DNA from: Oscillospiraceae bacterium
Lineage (GTDB): Bacteria; Bacillota; Clostridia; Oscillospirales; Acutalibacteraceae
Reading direction: 5' to 3'
NCBI GenBank assembly: GCA_015065975.1
Contig: SVPG01000009.1
Span: 1 to 64,000, forward strand
Length of the DNA: 64,000 bases
The translations under genes and the position numbers were made by a program. The notes beneath the pieces were generated by a model that was given only the letters and a program-made list of their open reading frames with translations, was not told the DNA's origin and searched no databases. This document shows, piece by piece, positions 1 to 8,094 of this stretch; the stretch's first letter is position 1, and every line of letters starts with the position of its first letter.

Positions 1-48
1 CCTTTATTTTCAAGGCTTTTAGAGGAATTCATTAACGCCCTACAATAA
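1..48 (+). CDS. Possible C-terminal tail of a protein (partial at window edge)
   Basis: Frame 1 is open from the first base to a TAA at 46-48 and reads PLFSRLLEEFINALQ. The composition is protein-like, but 15 codons cannot establish a gene. If real, it converges on the ssrA gene and shares the hairpin at 133-176 as terminator. No family can be assigned. Confidence 0.2.
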   Translation, partial: PLFSRLLEEFINALQ

Positions 49-132
49 GCGATAATGATTTAAGAAAAGTTAGTTTTCAAATTCAAGTTTGTTTAACTGA
101 TCGTATCATAGTTCCGAAAAATTGTAAATATA

Positions 133-176
133 AAGACCGGCCATTCAGATACTTTCGTATCAAAATGATCGGTCTT
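133..176 (-). terminator. Terminator of ssrA, possibly bidirectional
   Basis: Read on the minus strand, a long imperfect hairpin with arms starting AAGACCG and ending CGGTCTT and a GAAA loop follows the CCA end of tmRNA. It runs into TTTATATTT. On the plus strand the stem is followed by TTATTT, so it could also stop transcription coming from the left edge. Confidence 0.75.
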
Positions 177-179
177 ATT

Positions 180-527
180 TGGTGGAAACGGCGGGAGTCG
201 AACCCGCGTCCGAAAATTCATCCGAGCAGCTTTCTACGAGCGTATTCCGAATTTTAGGATTCCCCCGACGTGACGCCTTCGGACAGGCTGCACGCTTCGG
301 TAGGCTTTAATGCGTGACGGGAGCCAAGCCGCTCCCCCGTTCACGTTCACCGCTAAATGACGCCCTTCCAAAGCCGCGGTACTCTGAGGTCGGACGACGC
401 GCCTAATTAGGCAGCGTAAGCAACAGTATTATTGTTGTTTAATTTATAAGTTGAAGCTTTTATAGCGGCGCCTCACCGCTGCTCGCTTACCGCAGTTCAA
501 AATCCCCGTCGAAACCATTACGTTCCC
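180..527 (-). ncRNA. ssrA: tmRNA (transfer-messenger RNA)
   Basis: This is the trans-translation RNA that rescues stalled ribosomes and tags the nascent chain for proteolysis. The 5' end (GGGAACG, complement of 521-527) pairs with the 3' acceptor strand CGTTTCC, followed by A and an encoded CCA ending at 180. The T-arm contains GGTTCGACTCC, and the 5' domain has the conserved GTAATGGTTTCGACGGGG. The tag frame runs from 457 down to 407 and reads ASTYKLNNNNTVAYAA followed by TAA. The hydrophobic AYAA end fits ClpXP-type degradation. The first resume codon is inferred; the stop is clear. Length is about 348 nt, normal for one-piece tmRNA. Confidence 0.96.
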
Positions 528-547
528 AAGTATTTTGCTGCATCTAT

Positions 548-576
548 ATTATATCATCAGGCAAATCGGTTGTCAA
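548..576 (-). promoter_or_regulatory. Consensus sigma-A promoter of ssrA
   Basis: On the minus strand TTGACA (571-576), a 17-nt spacer and TATAAT (548-553) form a perfect consensus promoter. It lies about 20 nt upstream of the mature tmRNA 5' end, as expected for a highly expressed stable RNA. Confidence 0.9.
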
Positions 577-665
577 TATTCCCTCGTTTCAAAATTATGT
601 AAACATTGAACTATCATGCATTTTAGTATATAATATTATCCATACGTTTTTAAGGAGAAAACACA

Positions 666-1526
666 ATGTCTTACAATCTATTATATGCTGTCGACAGCTC
701 GGGCAGCACCGTACATATTTCACAGGCGCAGCGCGGTGCTTCGTGCGGTTGTGTCTGCCCTGCCTGCGGCGACCTGCTCGTAGCTCGAAAAGGCGACGAA
801 GTCAAACACCATTTCGCCCACACAACAAAGGACGACTGCGAAAACGGATATCTCGCTTCAATATGCTTTGCATTCAAAAAGGCAATCGCCCGTCTCGGGC
901 GCATATATCTGCCCGCATTCATGAAAAACCGCACCATAACCGACGAGGGCAGCGGACTTCACGTCATTATCCCCGAATCGAGAATCGCCATCGAAAAGGT
1001 CGATATAACAAAACGCGGCGGTGCTGTCATGGGACTTATGGCATACTACAAGTCAAAGCCGCTGATAATAAATATTCTGACCTCATATTCCACTGAAAAG
1101 TCGCGTGATATGGCAAAGGTCCGCGCTGTCGGTCTGCCCGTTATCGAGATAGACCTCAGCCGCGAGGAGGATATCAACGATGAGCTTATCAATCGCCTGC
1201 TGACAGCCCAGTCCGACCTCGTTTACTGGGTATATAATAAGAAAGCCGAAAGCATATGGGACGCTATGACCGCGAAATGCTCAAAGCTTTCGGTCAGCGG
1301 CACAGACAACGCCATTTACACGATGGGGTGCCCTATACCAAAAATGCGCACCGACGGAATTTACTGTTATATTAAAACCAAATGCGCTATGTGTGAATAT
1401 TTCTTCGGGCTCTACGGCTTCGGCGAGGAGAGGTACATTCTCTGCTCGAGGCAGAGCGTCATAACCGAGCCCGCCGACCTCAAGCTGACCCTCAAGGAAC
1501 GCAAGGCAAAGTATAACGTTAAATAA
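666..1526 (+). CDS. CoiA-like competence/nuclease-family protein
   Basis: The 286-aa protein has an N-terminal zinc-ribbon-like motif (CVCPACG, about residues 29-35) followed by a G-D-E-V-K-H-H-F-A-H segment. This is the signature of the N-terminal region of CoiA-type proteins. The middle segment (about 150-165) ends in a GLPVIEIDLS strand like the core of CoiA/restriction-endonuclease-fold proteins. Known CoiA proteins help process incoming DNA in naturally competent Firmicutes, but such homologues are widespread in Clostridia and their role is unproven. Start ATG is preceded by AAGGAGA at good spacing. It stands alone, divergent from ssrA. Some C-terminal cysteines (CAMC) could bind a second metal. 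The family is likely, the function unproven. Confidence 0.6.
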   Translation: MSYNLLYAVDSSGSTVHISQAQRGASCGCVCPACGDLLVARKGDEVKHHFAHTTKDDCENGYLASICFAFKKAIARLGRIYLPAFMKNRTITDEGSGLHVIIPESRIAIEKVDITKRGGAVMGLMAYYKSKPLIINILTSYSTEKSRDMAKVRAVGLPVIEIDLSREEDINDELINRLLTAQSDLVYWVYNKKAESIWDAMTAKCSKLSVSGTDNAIYTMGCPIPKMRTDGIYCYIKTKCAMCEYFFGLYGFGEERYILCSRQSVITEPADLKLTLKERKAKYNVK

Positions 1527-1669
1527 ATATGCATAATTTTTGCATATTATACACAGGCAGAATTCTTCGCAAAAGCCCTTCGCACATGGTCGGAACAGAC
1601 AAATCGACCCTTAAATTCTCGATATATTCGTCAAAAAATTAAATTCTCAAAATTTTTTTGAAATAACTA

Positions 1670-1698
1670 TTGCAATCCGATGAATACTCATGTATAAT
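1670..1698 (+). promoter_or_regulatory. Promoter of the amino-acid ABC transporter
   Basis: TTGCAA (1670-1675), a 17-nt spacer and TATAAT (1693-1698) lie 34 nt upstream of the binding-protein start. An AT-rich inverted repeat (AATATGCA ... TGCATATT, about 1527-1550) sits just after the preceding gene and may be a weak terminator. No riboswitch was recognised in the 205-bp gap. Confidence 0.75.
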
Positions 1699-1731
1699 AA
1701 TGCACATAACAAACCGAAAGGATTGAAAGAA

Positions 1732-2601
1732 ATGAAAAAAGTTATCAGCATTCTTCTCGCAGTCGTTATGATCGTTTCCTGCATGGTCGCTCTTACCGCT
1801 TGCGGTACTGACGAAGGTGCAGCAGCAGGCGCAACAGGCGTCAAGGTCATCAACATCCCCCTCACCGACGAGCTTTACGCTTTCGGCGTTAAGAAGGACG
1901 ATCCCGATCTCCTCTCCAAGGTCAACACCTTCATCGGCGAGGTCAAGTCCAACGGACAGCTCGATGCTATCCTCAACAACTACTTCGGCGACGGCAAGCC
2001 CCAGGGCGTAACCTCCGCTGTTGAGGATCCCGCAAAGGATCAGCTCATCGTTATCACCAACGCAGAGTTCGCTCCCTTTGAGTATCTCGAGGGCGAGACC
2101 TTCTACGGCGTTGACATGGAGCTTGCAAAGCTTCTCGCTGACTATCTCGGCAAAGAGCTCGTTATCAAGAACGTCGACTTTGAAGTTGTCTGCTCCCAGA
2201 TCGACGCAGGCTACGGTGACATCGCTATGGCAGGTCTGACCGTCAACGAGACAAGAACCGAGTTCGTCACCTTCTCCGAGTCCTATTACACCGCTTGCCA
2301 GATGGTTATCGTCAAGAACGGCGACACCACTTTCGACGAGTGCAAGACCGCTGCTGACGTTGAGGCTATCCTCGCAGGATTCGACGACAAGACCAGCATC
2401 GGCGTTCAGAACGGCACCACCGCTCAGTATTATGTTGAAGGCGATGCAGACTGGGGCTTCGACGGCTTTGCTGCTACCTGCACAGGCTACACCTCCGGCG
2501 CTCTCGCTGTTCAGGATATGCTCAACGGCAACATCGATCTCGTAATCATCGATGAAGCTCCCGCAAACAGCATCGTTGAGGCTGTCAACGCTGTAAACTG
2601 A
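1732..2601 (+). CDS. Circularly permuted family-3 amino-acid ABC transporter solute-binding lipoprotein
   Basis: The 289-aa lipoprotein has a signal peptide and lipobox LTAC with Cys24. It should bind a polar amino acid outside the membrane for the permease and ATPase encoded next. ATG at 1732 has AAAGGA at good spacing; an upstream in-frame ATG at 1690 would spoil the signal peptide. Residues 37-86 (PLTDELYAFGVKK ... LDAILNNYFG) match what is normally the last 50 residues of these proteins. The usual first strand (ITNAEFAPFEY) only appears at residue 108, and the chain stops right after IIDEAPANSIV. The canonical order is therefore circularly permuted through a linker at about 87-102. Canonical ligand-loop motifs (GLTVNETR, GVQNGTTA) are present. 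It is the first gene of a three-gene operon. Confidence 0.92.
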   Translation: MKKVISILLAVVMIVSCMVALTACGTDEGAAAGATGVKVINIPLTDELYAFGVKKDDPDLLSKVNTFIGEVKSNGQLDAILNNYFGDGKPQGVTSAVEDPAKDQLIVITNAEFAPFEYLEGETFYGVDMELAKLLADYLGKELVIKNVDFEVVCSQIDAGYGDIAMAGLTVNETRTEFVTFSESYYTACQMVIVKNGDTTFDECKTAADVEAILAGFDDKTSIGVQNGTTAQYYVEGDADWGFDGFAATCTGYTSGALAVQDMLNGNIDLVIIDEAPANSIVEAVNAVN

Positions 2602-2641
2602 TTCGGATTTTAATTTATAACTAACATTTGAAGAATACAAT

Positions 2642-2670
2642 GCCCTACCGTTATCGGCGGGGCTTGTTTC
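2642..2670 (+). terminator. Intra-operon attenuator after the binding-protein gene
   Basis: GCCCTACCG (2642-2650) pairs with CGGCGGGGC (2655-2663) and is followed by TTGTTTCTTT. A weak terminator here would let the binding protein be made in excess over the permease and ATPase, a common arrangement in such operons. Confidence 0.65.
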
Positions 2671-2690
2671 TTTAATGAAAGGAGCCGACC

Positions 2691-3401
2691 GTGCCTAATT
2701 TTGATAAGAAATGGGAAGTGTTTGTACGCTCGTTTATTGACAACGAAGGTTACAAACGCGTTCTCGAAGGACTCCAGAACACCCTTCTGATCGCTCTTGT
2801 CGGTCTTGTGATCGGTATTGCGATCGGTACTCTCATAGCAGTCGTCAGGGTTATGCCGAAATACGGCGTTCTGCCGAAAATACTTAACGGCATCTGCAGT
2901 GTATATACCGAATTTTTCAGAGGAACTCCGATAGTCGTTCAGCTTCTTCTCGGTTATTACGTTCTGCTCCCGCTCCTCGGTGTATCGATGAAGCCCGTCG
3001 GAGTATGTATTCTGATTTTCGGACTCAACAGCGGCGCTTACGTTTCCGAAATAATGCGCGGCGGTATCGGTTCGGTCGATCCCGGTCAGATGGAAGCAGG
3101 CCGTGCCCTCGGTATGAGCTACTGGGCAACAATGCTCAAAATCGTCGTTCCGCAGGCTGTCAAGAATATTCTTCCCACCCTCGGCAACGAGCTCATCTCC
3201 CTCGTCAAGGAAACATCGGTCGTCAGCTTCGTCGGCGCGCTCGATCTTTCCAACGCTTTCAGATATATCGCATCAAACAACTACGAGTTTATGATCCCGT
3301 ATCTTGTAATGGCTGTTATATATATTCTGATAGTTCTTGTAATCGCAGTCTTTATCAGACTTATGGAAAGGAGGCTGAAAAAGAGTGATAGAAGTAATTG
3401 A
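2691..3401 (+). CDS. Amino-acid ABC transporter permease (HisM/GlnP family)
   Basis: The 236-aa inner-membrane permease has about five hydrophobic segments. It carries the family loop that docks the ATPase (residues about 133-160: [12 protein letters not shown] ... PQAVKNILP). The FRGTP(I/V) motif after TM2 is also present. The GTG start at 2691 has GAAAGGAG upstream. The last 17 bases overlap the ATPase gene, so the two are translationally coupled. It forms the membrane channel for the permuted binding protein encoded upstream. Length is normal for the family. Substrate cannot be read from sequence; a polar amino acid is the family expectation. Confidence 0.93.
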   Translation: MPNFDKKWEVFVRSFIDNEGYKRVLEGLQNTLLIALVGLVIGIAIGTLIAVVRVMPKYGVLPKILNGICSVYTEFFRGTPIVVQLLLGYYVLLPLLGVSMKPVGVCILIFGLNSGAYVSEIMRGGIGSVDPGQMEAGRALGMSYWATMLKIVVPQAVKNILPTLGNELISLVKETSVVSFVGALDLSNAFRYIASNNYEFMIPYLVMAVIYILIVLVIAVFIRLMERRLKKSDRSN

Positions 3402-4167
3402 TCTTGTTAAGAATTTCGGCAAGCTCAACGTTCTCAACAGCATAACCGACACGATAAACGAAGGTGAAAAGGTCGCCATAATCGGTCCTTCGGGAAGCGG
3501 CAAGAGCACCTATCTGCGCTGTCTCAACTGCCTTGAGGACCCGACAAGCGGAAGCATCATCTTCGAGGGCGTAGATATCGCTGACCCAAAGGTCAACATC
3601 AATATCCACCGCCAGCACATCGGAATGGTTTTCCAGCAGTTCAACCTCTTCAACAACAAGACCGTTCTTGAAAACATCACCCTCTCTCCCATCCACATCG
3701 GCAAGAAGGCGATAAACAAGGAACGCGGTCTCTCTTTCAAGCAGAAGCGCGAAAAGATCGCTCAGCTCAAGGAGGACGCACGCGAGAAGGCACTTTCTCT
3801 TCTTCGCAGAATAGGTCTTGAGGATAAGGCTGACGTTTACCCCTCCACCCTTTCGGGCGGTCAGAAACAGCGTGTTGCGATCGTTCGTGCGCTCGCCATG
3901 AACCCGAAGGTTATCCTCTTCGACGAGCCCACCTCCGCACTCGACCCCGAGATGGTCGGTGAGGTTCTCGATCTCATCAAGGATCTTGCCAACGAAGGTA
4001 TGACAATGGTCATCGTTACTCACGAAATGGGCTTTGCACGCGAGGTTGCAAGCCGAGTAATATTCATGGATCAGGGTGTCATCGCAGAACAGGGTACTCC
4101 CGAGGAAATCTTCGAGCACCCCAAATGCGACCGTCTGCGCGAGTTCTTGAGCAAGGTCGTAAAATAA
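3385..4167 (+). CDS. Amino-acid ABC transporter ATP-binding protein (GlnQ/HisP family)
   Basis: This 260-aa cytoplasmic ATPase energises the transporter. Visible motifs are Walker [10 protein letters not shown] (about residues 33-41), Q-loop QQFNLF, signature LSGGQKQR, Walker B VILFDEP with TSALDPE, and the switch His in VTHEM. Compared with typical GlnQ (about 240 aa), it has a charged insertion between the Q-loop and signature ([18 protein letters not shown] region). The GTG start at 3385 lies inside the permease gene and has AGGAGG upstream. It is the last gene of the operon and is followed by a terminator. Confidence 0.95.
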   Translation: MIEVIDLVKNFGKLNVLNSITDTINEGEKVAIIGPSGSGKSTYLRCLNCLEDPTSGSIIFEGVDIADPKVNINIHRQHIGMVFQQFNLFNNKTVLENITLSPIHIGKKAINKERGLSFKQKREKIAQLKEDAREKALSLLRRIGLEDKADVYPSTLSGGQKQRVAIVRALAMNPKVILFDEPTSALDPEMVGEVLDLIKDLANEGMTMVIVTHEMGFAREVASRVIFMDQGVIAEQGTPEEIFEHPKCDRLREFLSKVVK

Positions 4168-4182
4168 GCGTATAATAATTTT

Positions 4183-4220
4183 GACCTACTGCGGTATAAA
4201 ACTGCAGTGGGTCTTTTTTT
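4183..4220 (+). terminator. Terminator of the amino-acid transporter operon
   Basis: GACCTACTGC (4183-4192) pairs with GCAGTGGGTC (4204-4213), followed directly by seven T residues. Confidence 0.9.
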
Positions 4221-4234
4221 ACAGGTACGGCTTT

Positions 4235-5578
4235 TTATCTTACATATCGTGTTATCTTCTGAGCAATTGCGCCTATGCGTTTGTATGTAATTTTTTTGCA
4301 CAGCCAGTCCGTAAAACGTCCGTATTTTCTGTACAGCAGATTAAACAGCAGATAGGTACTTCTCTGATCTTTGGCAGCCGGCAAACGACGAAAGATGTTT
4401 TTAAGGCTGTAAACCTGCCGATATATCCAAAGATAGCCTTCATAAAGCTCGTCGGGTGTCATATTCTTCGGCTCATATACAACATGAGCTGTATTATATT
4501 CTGACAGGTCATCCGAAGTAATGCGGCCTTCAGCCTTCATGCGGTCATACAGCACTGTACCGGGATACGGCGTAAGAATGTGAGATGTTACGGTTTCTAT
4601 CTTATTGCGGACTATCCAATCCAGTGTCGCCTGAAAAGTTTCCTTTGTATCCGCATCAAGACCAAACACAAAACTACCGTTAATCATTATTCCGCGTCGA
4701 TGTATTTCCTCAACCGCTTTTTCATATTTGATAAGGCTGTTATGATCCTTGTGTACATCTGCAATGGATTGCGGGTTAACACTTTCAAACCCGATAAACA
4801 GACTTCGGCACCCGCTCTCCTTCATCAGATCGAGCAGCTCGGGATTGTTCGCAACATTGATGGACACAGCCGCATTCCACTTCAATTTCATCGGCATTAT
4901 AGCATGCAAAAACTCGTATGTCCATTTCGGGTTGCCCGTGAAATTGTCATCGATAAACATTATATGCCGCGATCCTACCGCTTCAATATCTCTTATAACA
5001 TCGTCGATATCCCGATTGATATATTGGTGTGCTTTGCTGCTGTTGTAACAAAAATCACAGCGGTACGGACAGCCTCTGCTTGTATGAATTACATTACAGT
5101 ACAGGTATGGATCATCGGTAATCATATCATACGCAGGTGATACAATATCGCTTGGCGATATCTGACCTTTACAGGTGTAAATCTTTTTCAGGCTGCCGTT
5201 TTCGTAATCGCGTACGATATCCGGCCACGTTCCTTCAGCCTGTCCGACACAAAGCACATCAAAAGCGTCCTGCGCAATCGTGGAAAAAGCTGTGGTTATA
5301 TGTATTCCCCCGGCTACTACAACAACGCCCCTGCTGCGAAACCTTCGCGCGATCTCCTGAGCACGCGGGAGAACATCAACCGTCACCGATATCCCGACAA
5401 TATCGGGAGTATCATCAAAATTTATCGGTCCGATATTCTCGTTTTCCACGACAACGGTATGCTCATTTCGGAGAATATTTGCCACCGTAAAGAGCCCCAA
5501 AGGCGGCGCCATATGTATCTTGATATCAGTATCCATCGGTCGTTTGATCATTTTCGGCTGAATCAATTTTATATACAT
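4235..5578 (-). CDS. B12-binding-domain radical SAM protein
   Basis: The 447-aa protein has an N-terminal cobalamin-binding-like Rossmann region (about 1-130; PPLGLFTVANIL, then VVVVAGGIH). It is followed by a radical SAM barrel with Cys170-x3-Cys174-x2-Cys177 (CPYRCDFC). Downstream motifs are typical of the class (FIDDNFTGNP, FIGFESVNP, SFVFGLDADT, TPYPGT). The N-terminal domain lacks the DxHxxG base-on motif, as in most of this family. Members methylate or rearrange unreactive carbons in natural-product, lipid or tetrapyrrole metabolism. No partner gene sits nearby, so the substrate is unknown. It is monocistronic with its own strong promoter. Confidence 0.85.
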   Translation of the reverse strand: MYIKLIQPKMIKRPMDTDIKIHMAPPLGLFTVANILRNEHTVVVENENIGPINFDDTPDIVGISVTVDVLPRAQEIARRFRSRGVVVVAGGIHITTAFSTIAQDAFDVLCVGQAEGTWPDIVRDYENGSLKKIYTCKGQISPSDIVSPAYDMITDDPYLYCNVIHTSRGCPYRCDFCYNSSKAHQYINRDIDDVIRDIEAVGSRHIMFIDDNFTGNPKWTYEFLHAIMPMKLKWNAAVSINVANNPELLDLMKESGCRSLFIGFESVNPQSIADVHKDHNSLIKYEKAVEEIHRRGIMINGSFVFGLDADTKETFQATLDWIVRNKIETVTSHILTPYPGTVLYDRMKAEGRITSDDLSEYNTAHVVYEPKNMTPDELYEGYLWIYRQVYSLKNIFRRLPAAKDQRSTYLLFNLLYRKYGRFTDWLCKKITYKRIGAIAQKITRYVR

Positions 5579-5653
5579 AATCCCATCCCCATAACATCAA
5601 GCTGATTAAAACCGACTTGTTAAAAAAATCATTTACCGAGATTTGTTATGTAG

Positions 5654-5682
5654 ATTCTATCACGCCGTATATCGTTTGTCAA
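5654..5682 (-). promoter_or_regulatory. Promoter of the radical SAM gene
   Basis: On the minus strand TTGACA (5677-5682), 17 nt and TAGAAT (5654-5659) form a near-consensus sigma-A promoter about 70 nt upstream of the start codon. Confidence 0.85.
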
Positions 5683-5760
5683 TGATTTTTTATCGAAAAA
5701 CGATAAGCAATGGTTTTACTGCAAATATGAAATAGCCTGAATCTCCACAGGAACTGATAA

Positions 5761-5794
5761 AAAACTCCCTTTACCGTACGGTAAAGGGAGTTTT
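5761..5794 (-). terminator. Terminator of the capsule-sugar operon
   Basis: A perfect 17-bp palindrome (AAAACTCCCTTTACCGT and its complement) lies just after capG. On the minus strand it continues into TTTTTTATC. Confidence 0.92.
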
Positions 5795-5801
5795 GTTGCA
5801 A

Positions 5802-6941
5802 TTATAATTTTGTTGTGTTCTGCCAGGTGGTTATACGAACAATCTTTGCATAGCTCTGAATGACCTTGACGACCTTTGCGCCGACGTTTGTATCGGCATA
5901 ATCCTCAGCCATAACGGTCTCTTCGTTGTTCTCGTACATCGATACGGCAAGCTCAAGAGCCTGCTCGACGTCGCCGCCCGTGATTCCGCCGACAACGACA
6001 GTGCCTTTGTCAAGAACCTCGGGACGCTCGGTTGATGTTCTTATGAGAACAGCCGGGAAGGACAGCATTGCAGACTCCTCGGAAAGGGTTCCGCTGTCGG
6101 AAAGGACGCAGTAAGCGTTCATCTGAAGCTTGTTGTAATCGAGGAAACCGAAGGGCTTCATGCTCTGTACAAGGGGATGGAACTTGAAATCACGCTGTTC
6201 GATGAACTTCTTGCTGCGCGGATGGGTCGAATAGATAACGGGCATCTGATAACGCTCGGCGATATTGTTGACCGCGGTCATAAGCGACATGAAATTTTCT
6301 TCGTTGTCGATATTCTCCTCTCTGTGAGCAGACAGGAGAATGTATTTGCGGCTCTCAAGACCGAGACGCTCGAGAACATCGCTCTCGTTGATTCTGTCCA
6401 TATGATCGCGCAGAACCTCACGCATGGGCGAGCCTGTCACAAACATGGTCTTGCCGTCGATTCCCTCGGAGATGAGGTAACGGCGCGAATGCTCCGTATA
6501 CGGAAGATTGATGTCGGAAATATGGTCGACGATCTTTCTGTTTATCATCTCGGGAACGTTCCAGTCCCAGCAGCGATTTCCCGCTTCCATATGGAAAATG
6601 GGAATCTTGAGACGTTTTGCGCATATTGCGGAAAGAGCGGAGTTGGTATCGCCCAGAACAAGCACCGCATCGGGCTTTTCCTTGACCATTACGTCATAGG
6701 ACTTCGAAAGGATAGCACCCATCGTCTCGCCGAGGTTGCCGCCTGCGCAATCGAGGAAATAATCGGGTTCGCGCAGACCGAGATCCTCAAAGAAAACCTG
6801 GTTGAGGGTGTAGTCCCAGTTCTGACCTGTATGAACAAGAATGTGATCGAAATATTTGTCGGCACACTTTATGACCGCCGAAAGTCTGATGATTTCGGGA
6901 CGGGTGCCGAGAATAGTCATAAGCTTGAGTTTTTCAGCCAT
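5802..6941 (-). CDS. capG: Non-hydrolysing UDP-HexNAc 2-epimerase, CapG type
   Basis: The 379-aa protein belongs to the WecB/CapG epimerase family (TILGTRPEIIRLS at the N-terminus, HTGQNWDYTLNQVFF, THPRSKKF, SDSGTLSEESAMLSFPA). Lying downstream of capE and capF homologues, it most likely catalyses the last step to UDP-N-acetyl-L-fucosamine, epimerising UDP-N-acetyl-L-pneumosamine at C2. Start ATG at 6941 has AAGGAG eight bases upstream; the gap to capF is 17 bp. It is the last gene of the operon and is followed by a strong terminator. Length matches the staphylococcal enzyme (about 374 aa). Without the neighbours, UDP-GlcNAc 2-epimerase would be the alternative call. Confidence 0.88.
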   Translation of the reverse strand: MAEKLKLMTILGTRPEIIRLSAVIKCADKYFDHILVHTGQNWDYTLNQVFFEDLGLREPDYFLDCAGGNLGETMGAILSKSYDVMVKEKPDAVLVLGDTNSALSAICAKRLKIPIFHMEAGNRCWDWNVPEMINRKIVDHISDINLPYTEHSRRYLISEGIDGKTMFVTGSPMREVLRDHMDRINESDVLERLGLESRKYILLSAHREENIDNEENFMSLMTAVNNIAERYQMPVIYSTHPRSKKFIEQRDFKFHPLVQSMKPFGFLDYNKLQMNAYCVLSDSGTLSEESAMLSFPAVLIRTSTERPEVLDKGTVVVGGITGGDVEQALELAVSMYENNEETVMAEDYADTNVGAKVVKVIQSYAKIVRITTWQNTTKL

Positions 6942-6958
6942 TTCGCCTGCTCCTTAAA

Positions 6959-8068
6959 TTAAACTTCGAGGAATATCGTATCGGGTTTGTCAGGGTCAAA
7001 GCACTCGTTTGCCCACATGAATGTGACAAGATCGCCCTCGCCGATATTTTCGATATTGTGGGTGTAGCCTGTGGGAATATCAACCACCTCAAGCTTATCG
7101 CCCGAGACGATGTATTCATATACCTCATCGCTGTCCGGCTTGCGGAATCTGATGGCCGCTTTTCCGCTGACGACAAGGAACTTCTCGTTCTTTGTGTTGT
7201 GCCAGTGGTTGCCCTTGGTGATTCCCGGTTTTGAAATATTGACCGAGAACTGACCGCGCTCGGCAGTTCTGATTATTTCGGTGAAGCTTCCGCGATTGTC
7301 GCAGTGCATCTCGAGCGGATAGGAGAATTTATCTGTGGGAAGATAGCTCAGATATGTGGCATAGAGCTTTTTCTCAAATCCGTCGCGCTGGTTTGCGACG
7401 CTGAGAGTCTTTCTGCTGTCGCGGAAGGAATAGAGCAGCTCGGTGATTTTGCCGAGAGTTGCTTTATATGTAACGGGAACGACACAGATATCTCCGTCAA
7501 CGGTCGGGTTGCCGCCGAGTGCTCTCAAAAGCTCCTCGAGAATATCATCGATATAGACAAGGGTCAGCTCGGTGGACGGGTCATTTACCGTTATCGGAAG
7601 ATCGTTTGCGATATTGTTGCAGAAGGTTGCGACCGCACTGTTGTAATTGGGTCTGCACCACTTTCCGAAAACGTTCGGAAAACGGTAGATATATATTTTC
7701 GCGCCCGTTTCCTTCGCATATTCGCGCAGAAGATTTTCGCCCGCAAGCTTTGATCTGCCGTACGGGTTATCGAGCGCAGCCTGAGTCGAGGACGAGACCA
7801 TCACGGGGCATTTGTTGCCGTGCTTTTTGAGGGTATCGAGCAGCAGGGAGGCAAAACCGAAATTGCCCTCCATAAACTGCGACTCTTCCTTCGGACGGTT
7901 GATGCCCGCAAGATTGAAAACAAAATCACAATCGGCACAGAAAGCATCAAGCTCCGCCTCGGGTGTATCCACATCATACTCATAAACCGTATCATATCCG
8001 GCACTTTTCAGATAACAGACAAGATTTTTGCCCATAAAGCCCTTTGCGCCGGTGACAAGTATCTTCAC
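6959..8068 (-). CDS. capF: CapF-type bifunctional reductase/epimerase for UDP-L-FucNAc
   Basis: At 369 aa it has an N-terminal extended-SDR Rossmann domain (VTGAKGFMGKNL) and a C-terminal cupin domain (HWHNTKNEKFLVV, about residue 280). This is the two-domain layout of staphylococcal CapF. In the known pathway the cupin epimerises C3 and the SDR reduces C4 of the CapE product with NADPH. I chose the GTG at 8068: AAAGGA lies upstream, the protein then begins at VKILVTGA, and the length equals that of S. aureus CapF. A longer in-frame reading to 8110 would overlap capE. Confidence 0.9.
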   Translation of the reverse strand: MKILVTGAKGFMGKNLVCYLKSAGYDTVYEYDVDTPEAELDAFCADCDFVFNLAGINRPKEESQFMEGNFGFASLLLDTLKKHGNKCPVMVSSSTQAALDNPYGRSKLAGENLLREYAKETGAKIYIYRFPNVFGKWCRPNYNSAVATFCNNIANDLPITVNDPSTELTLVYIDDILEELLRALGGNPTVDGDICVVPVTYKATLGKITELLYSFRDSRKTLSVANQRDGFEKKLYATYLSYLPTDKFSYPLEMHCDNRGSFTEIIRTAERGQFSVNISKPGITKGNHWHNTKNEKFLVVSGKAAIRFRKPDSDEVYEYIVSGDKLEVVDIPTGYTHNIENIGEGDLVTFMWANECFDPDKPDTIFLEV

Positions 8069-8094
8069 TTCACACCATTCCTTTCGGGTTTTTG

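Noticed and set aside
1639-2640. A 333-codon minus-strand open frame opposite the binding-protein gene
   Set aside because: It lacks a ribosome site and domain content; the plus strand has the promoter, lipobox and operon context.
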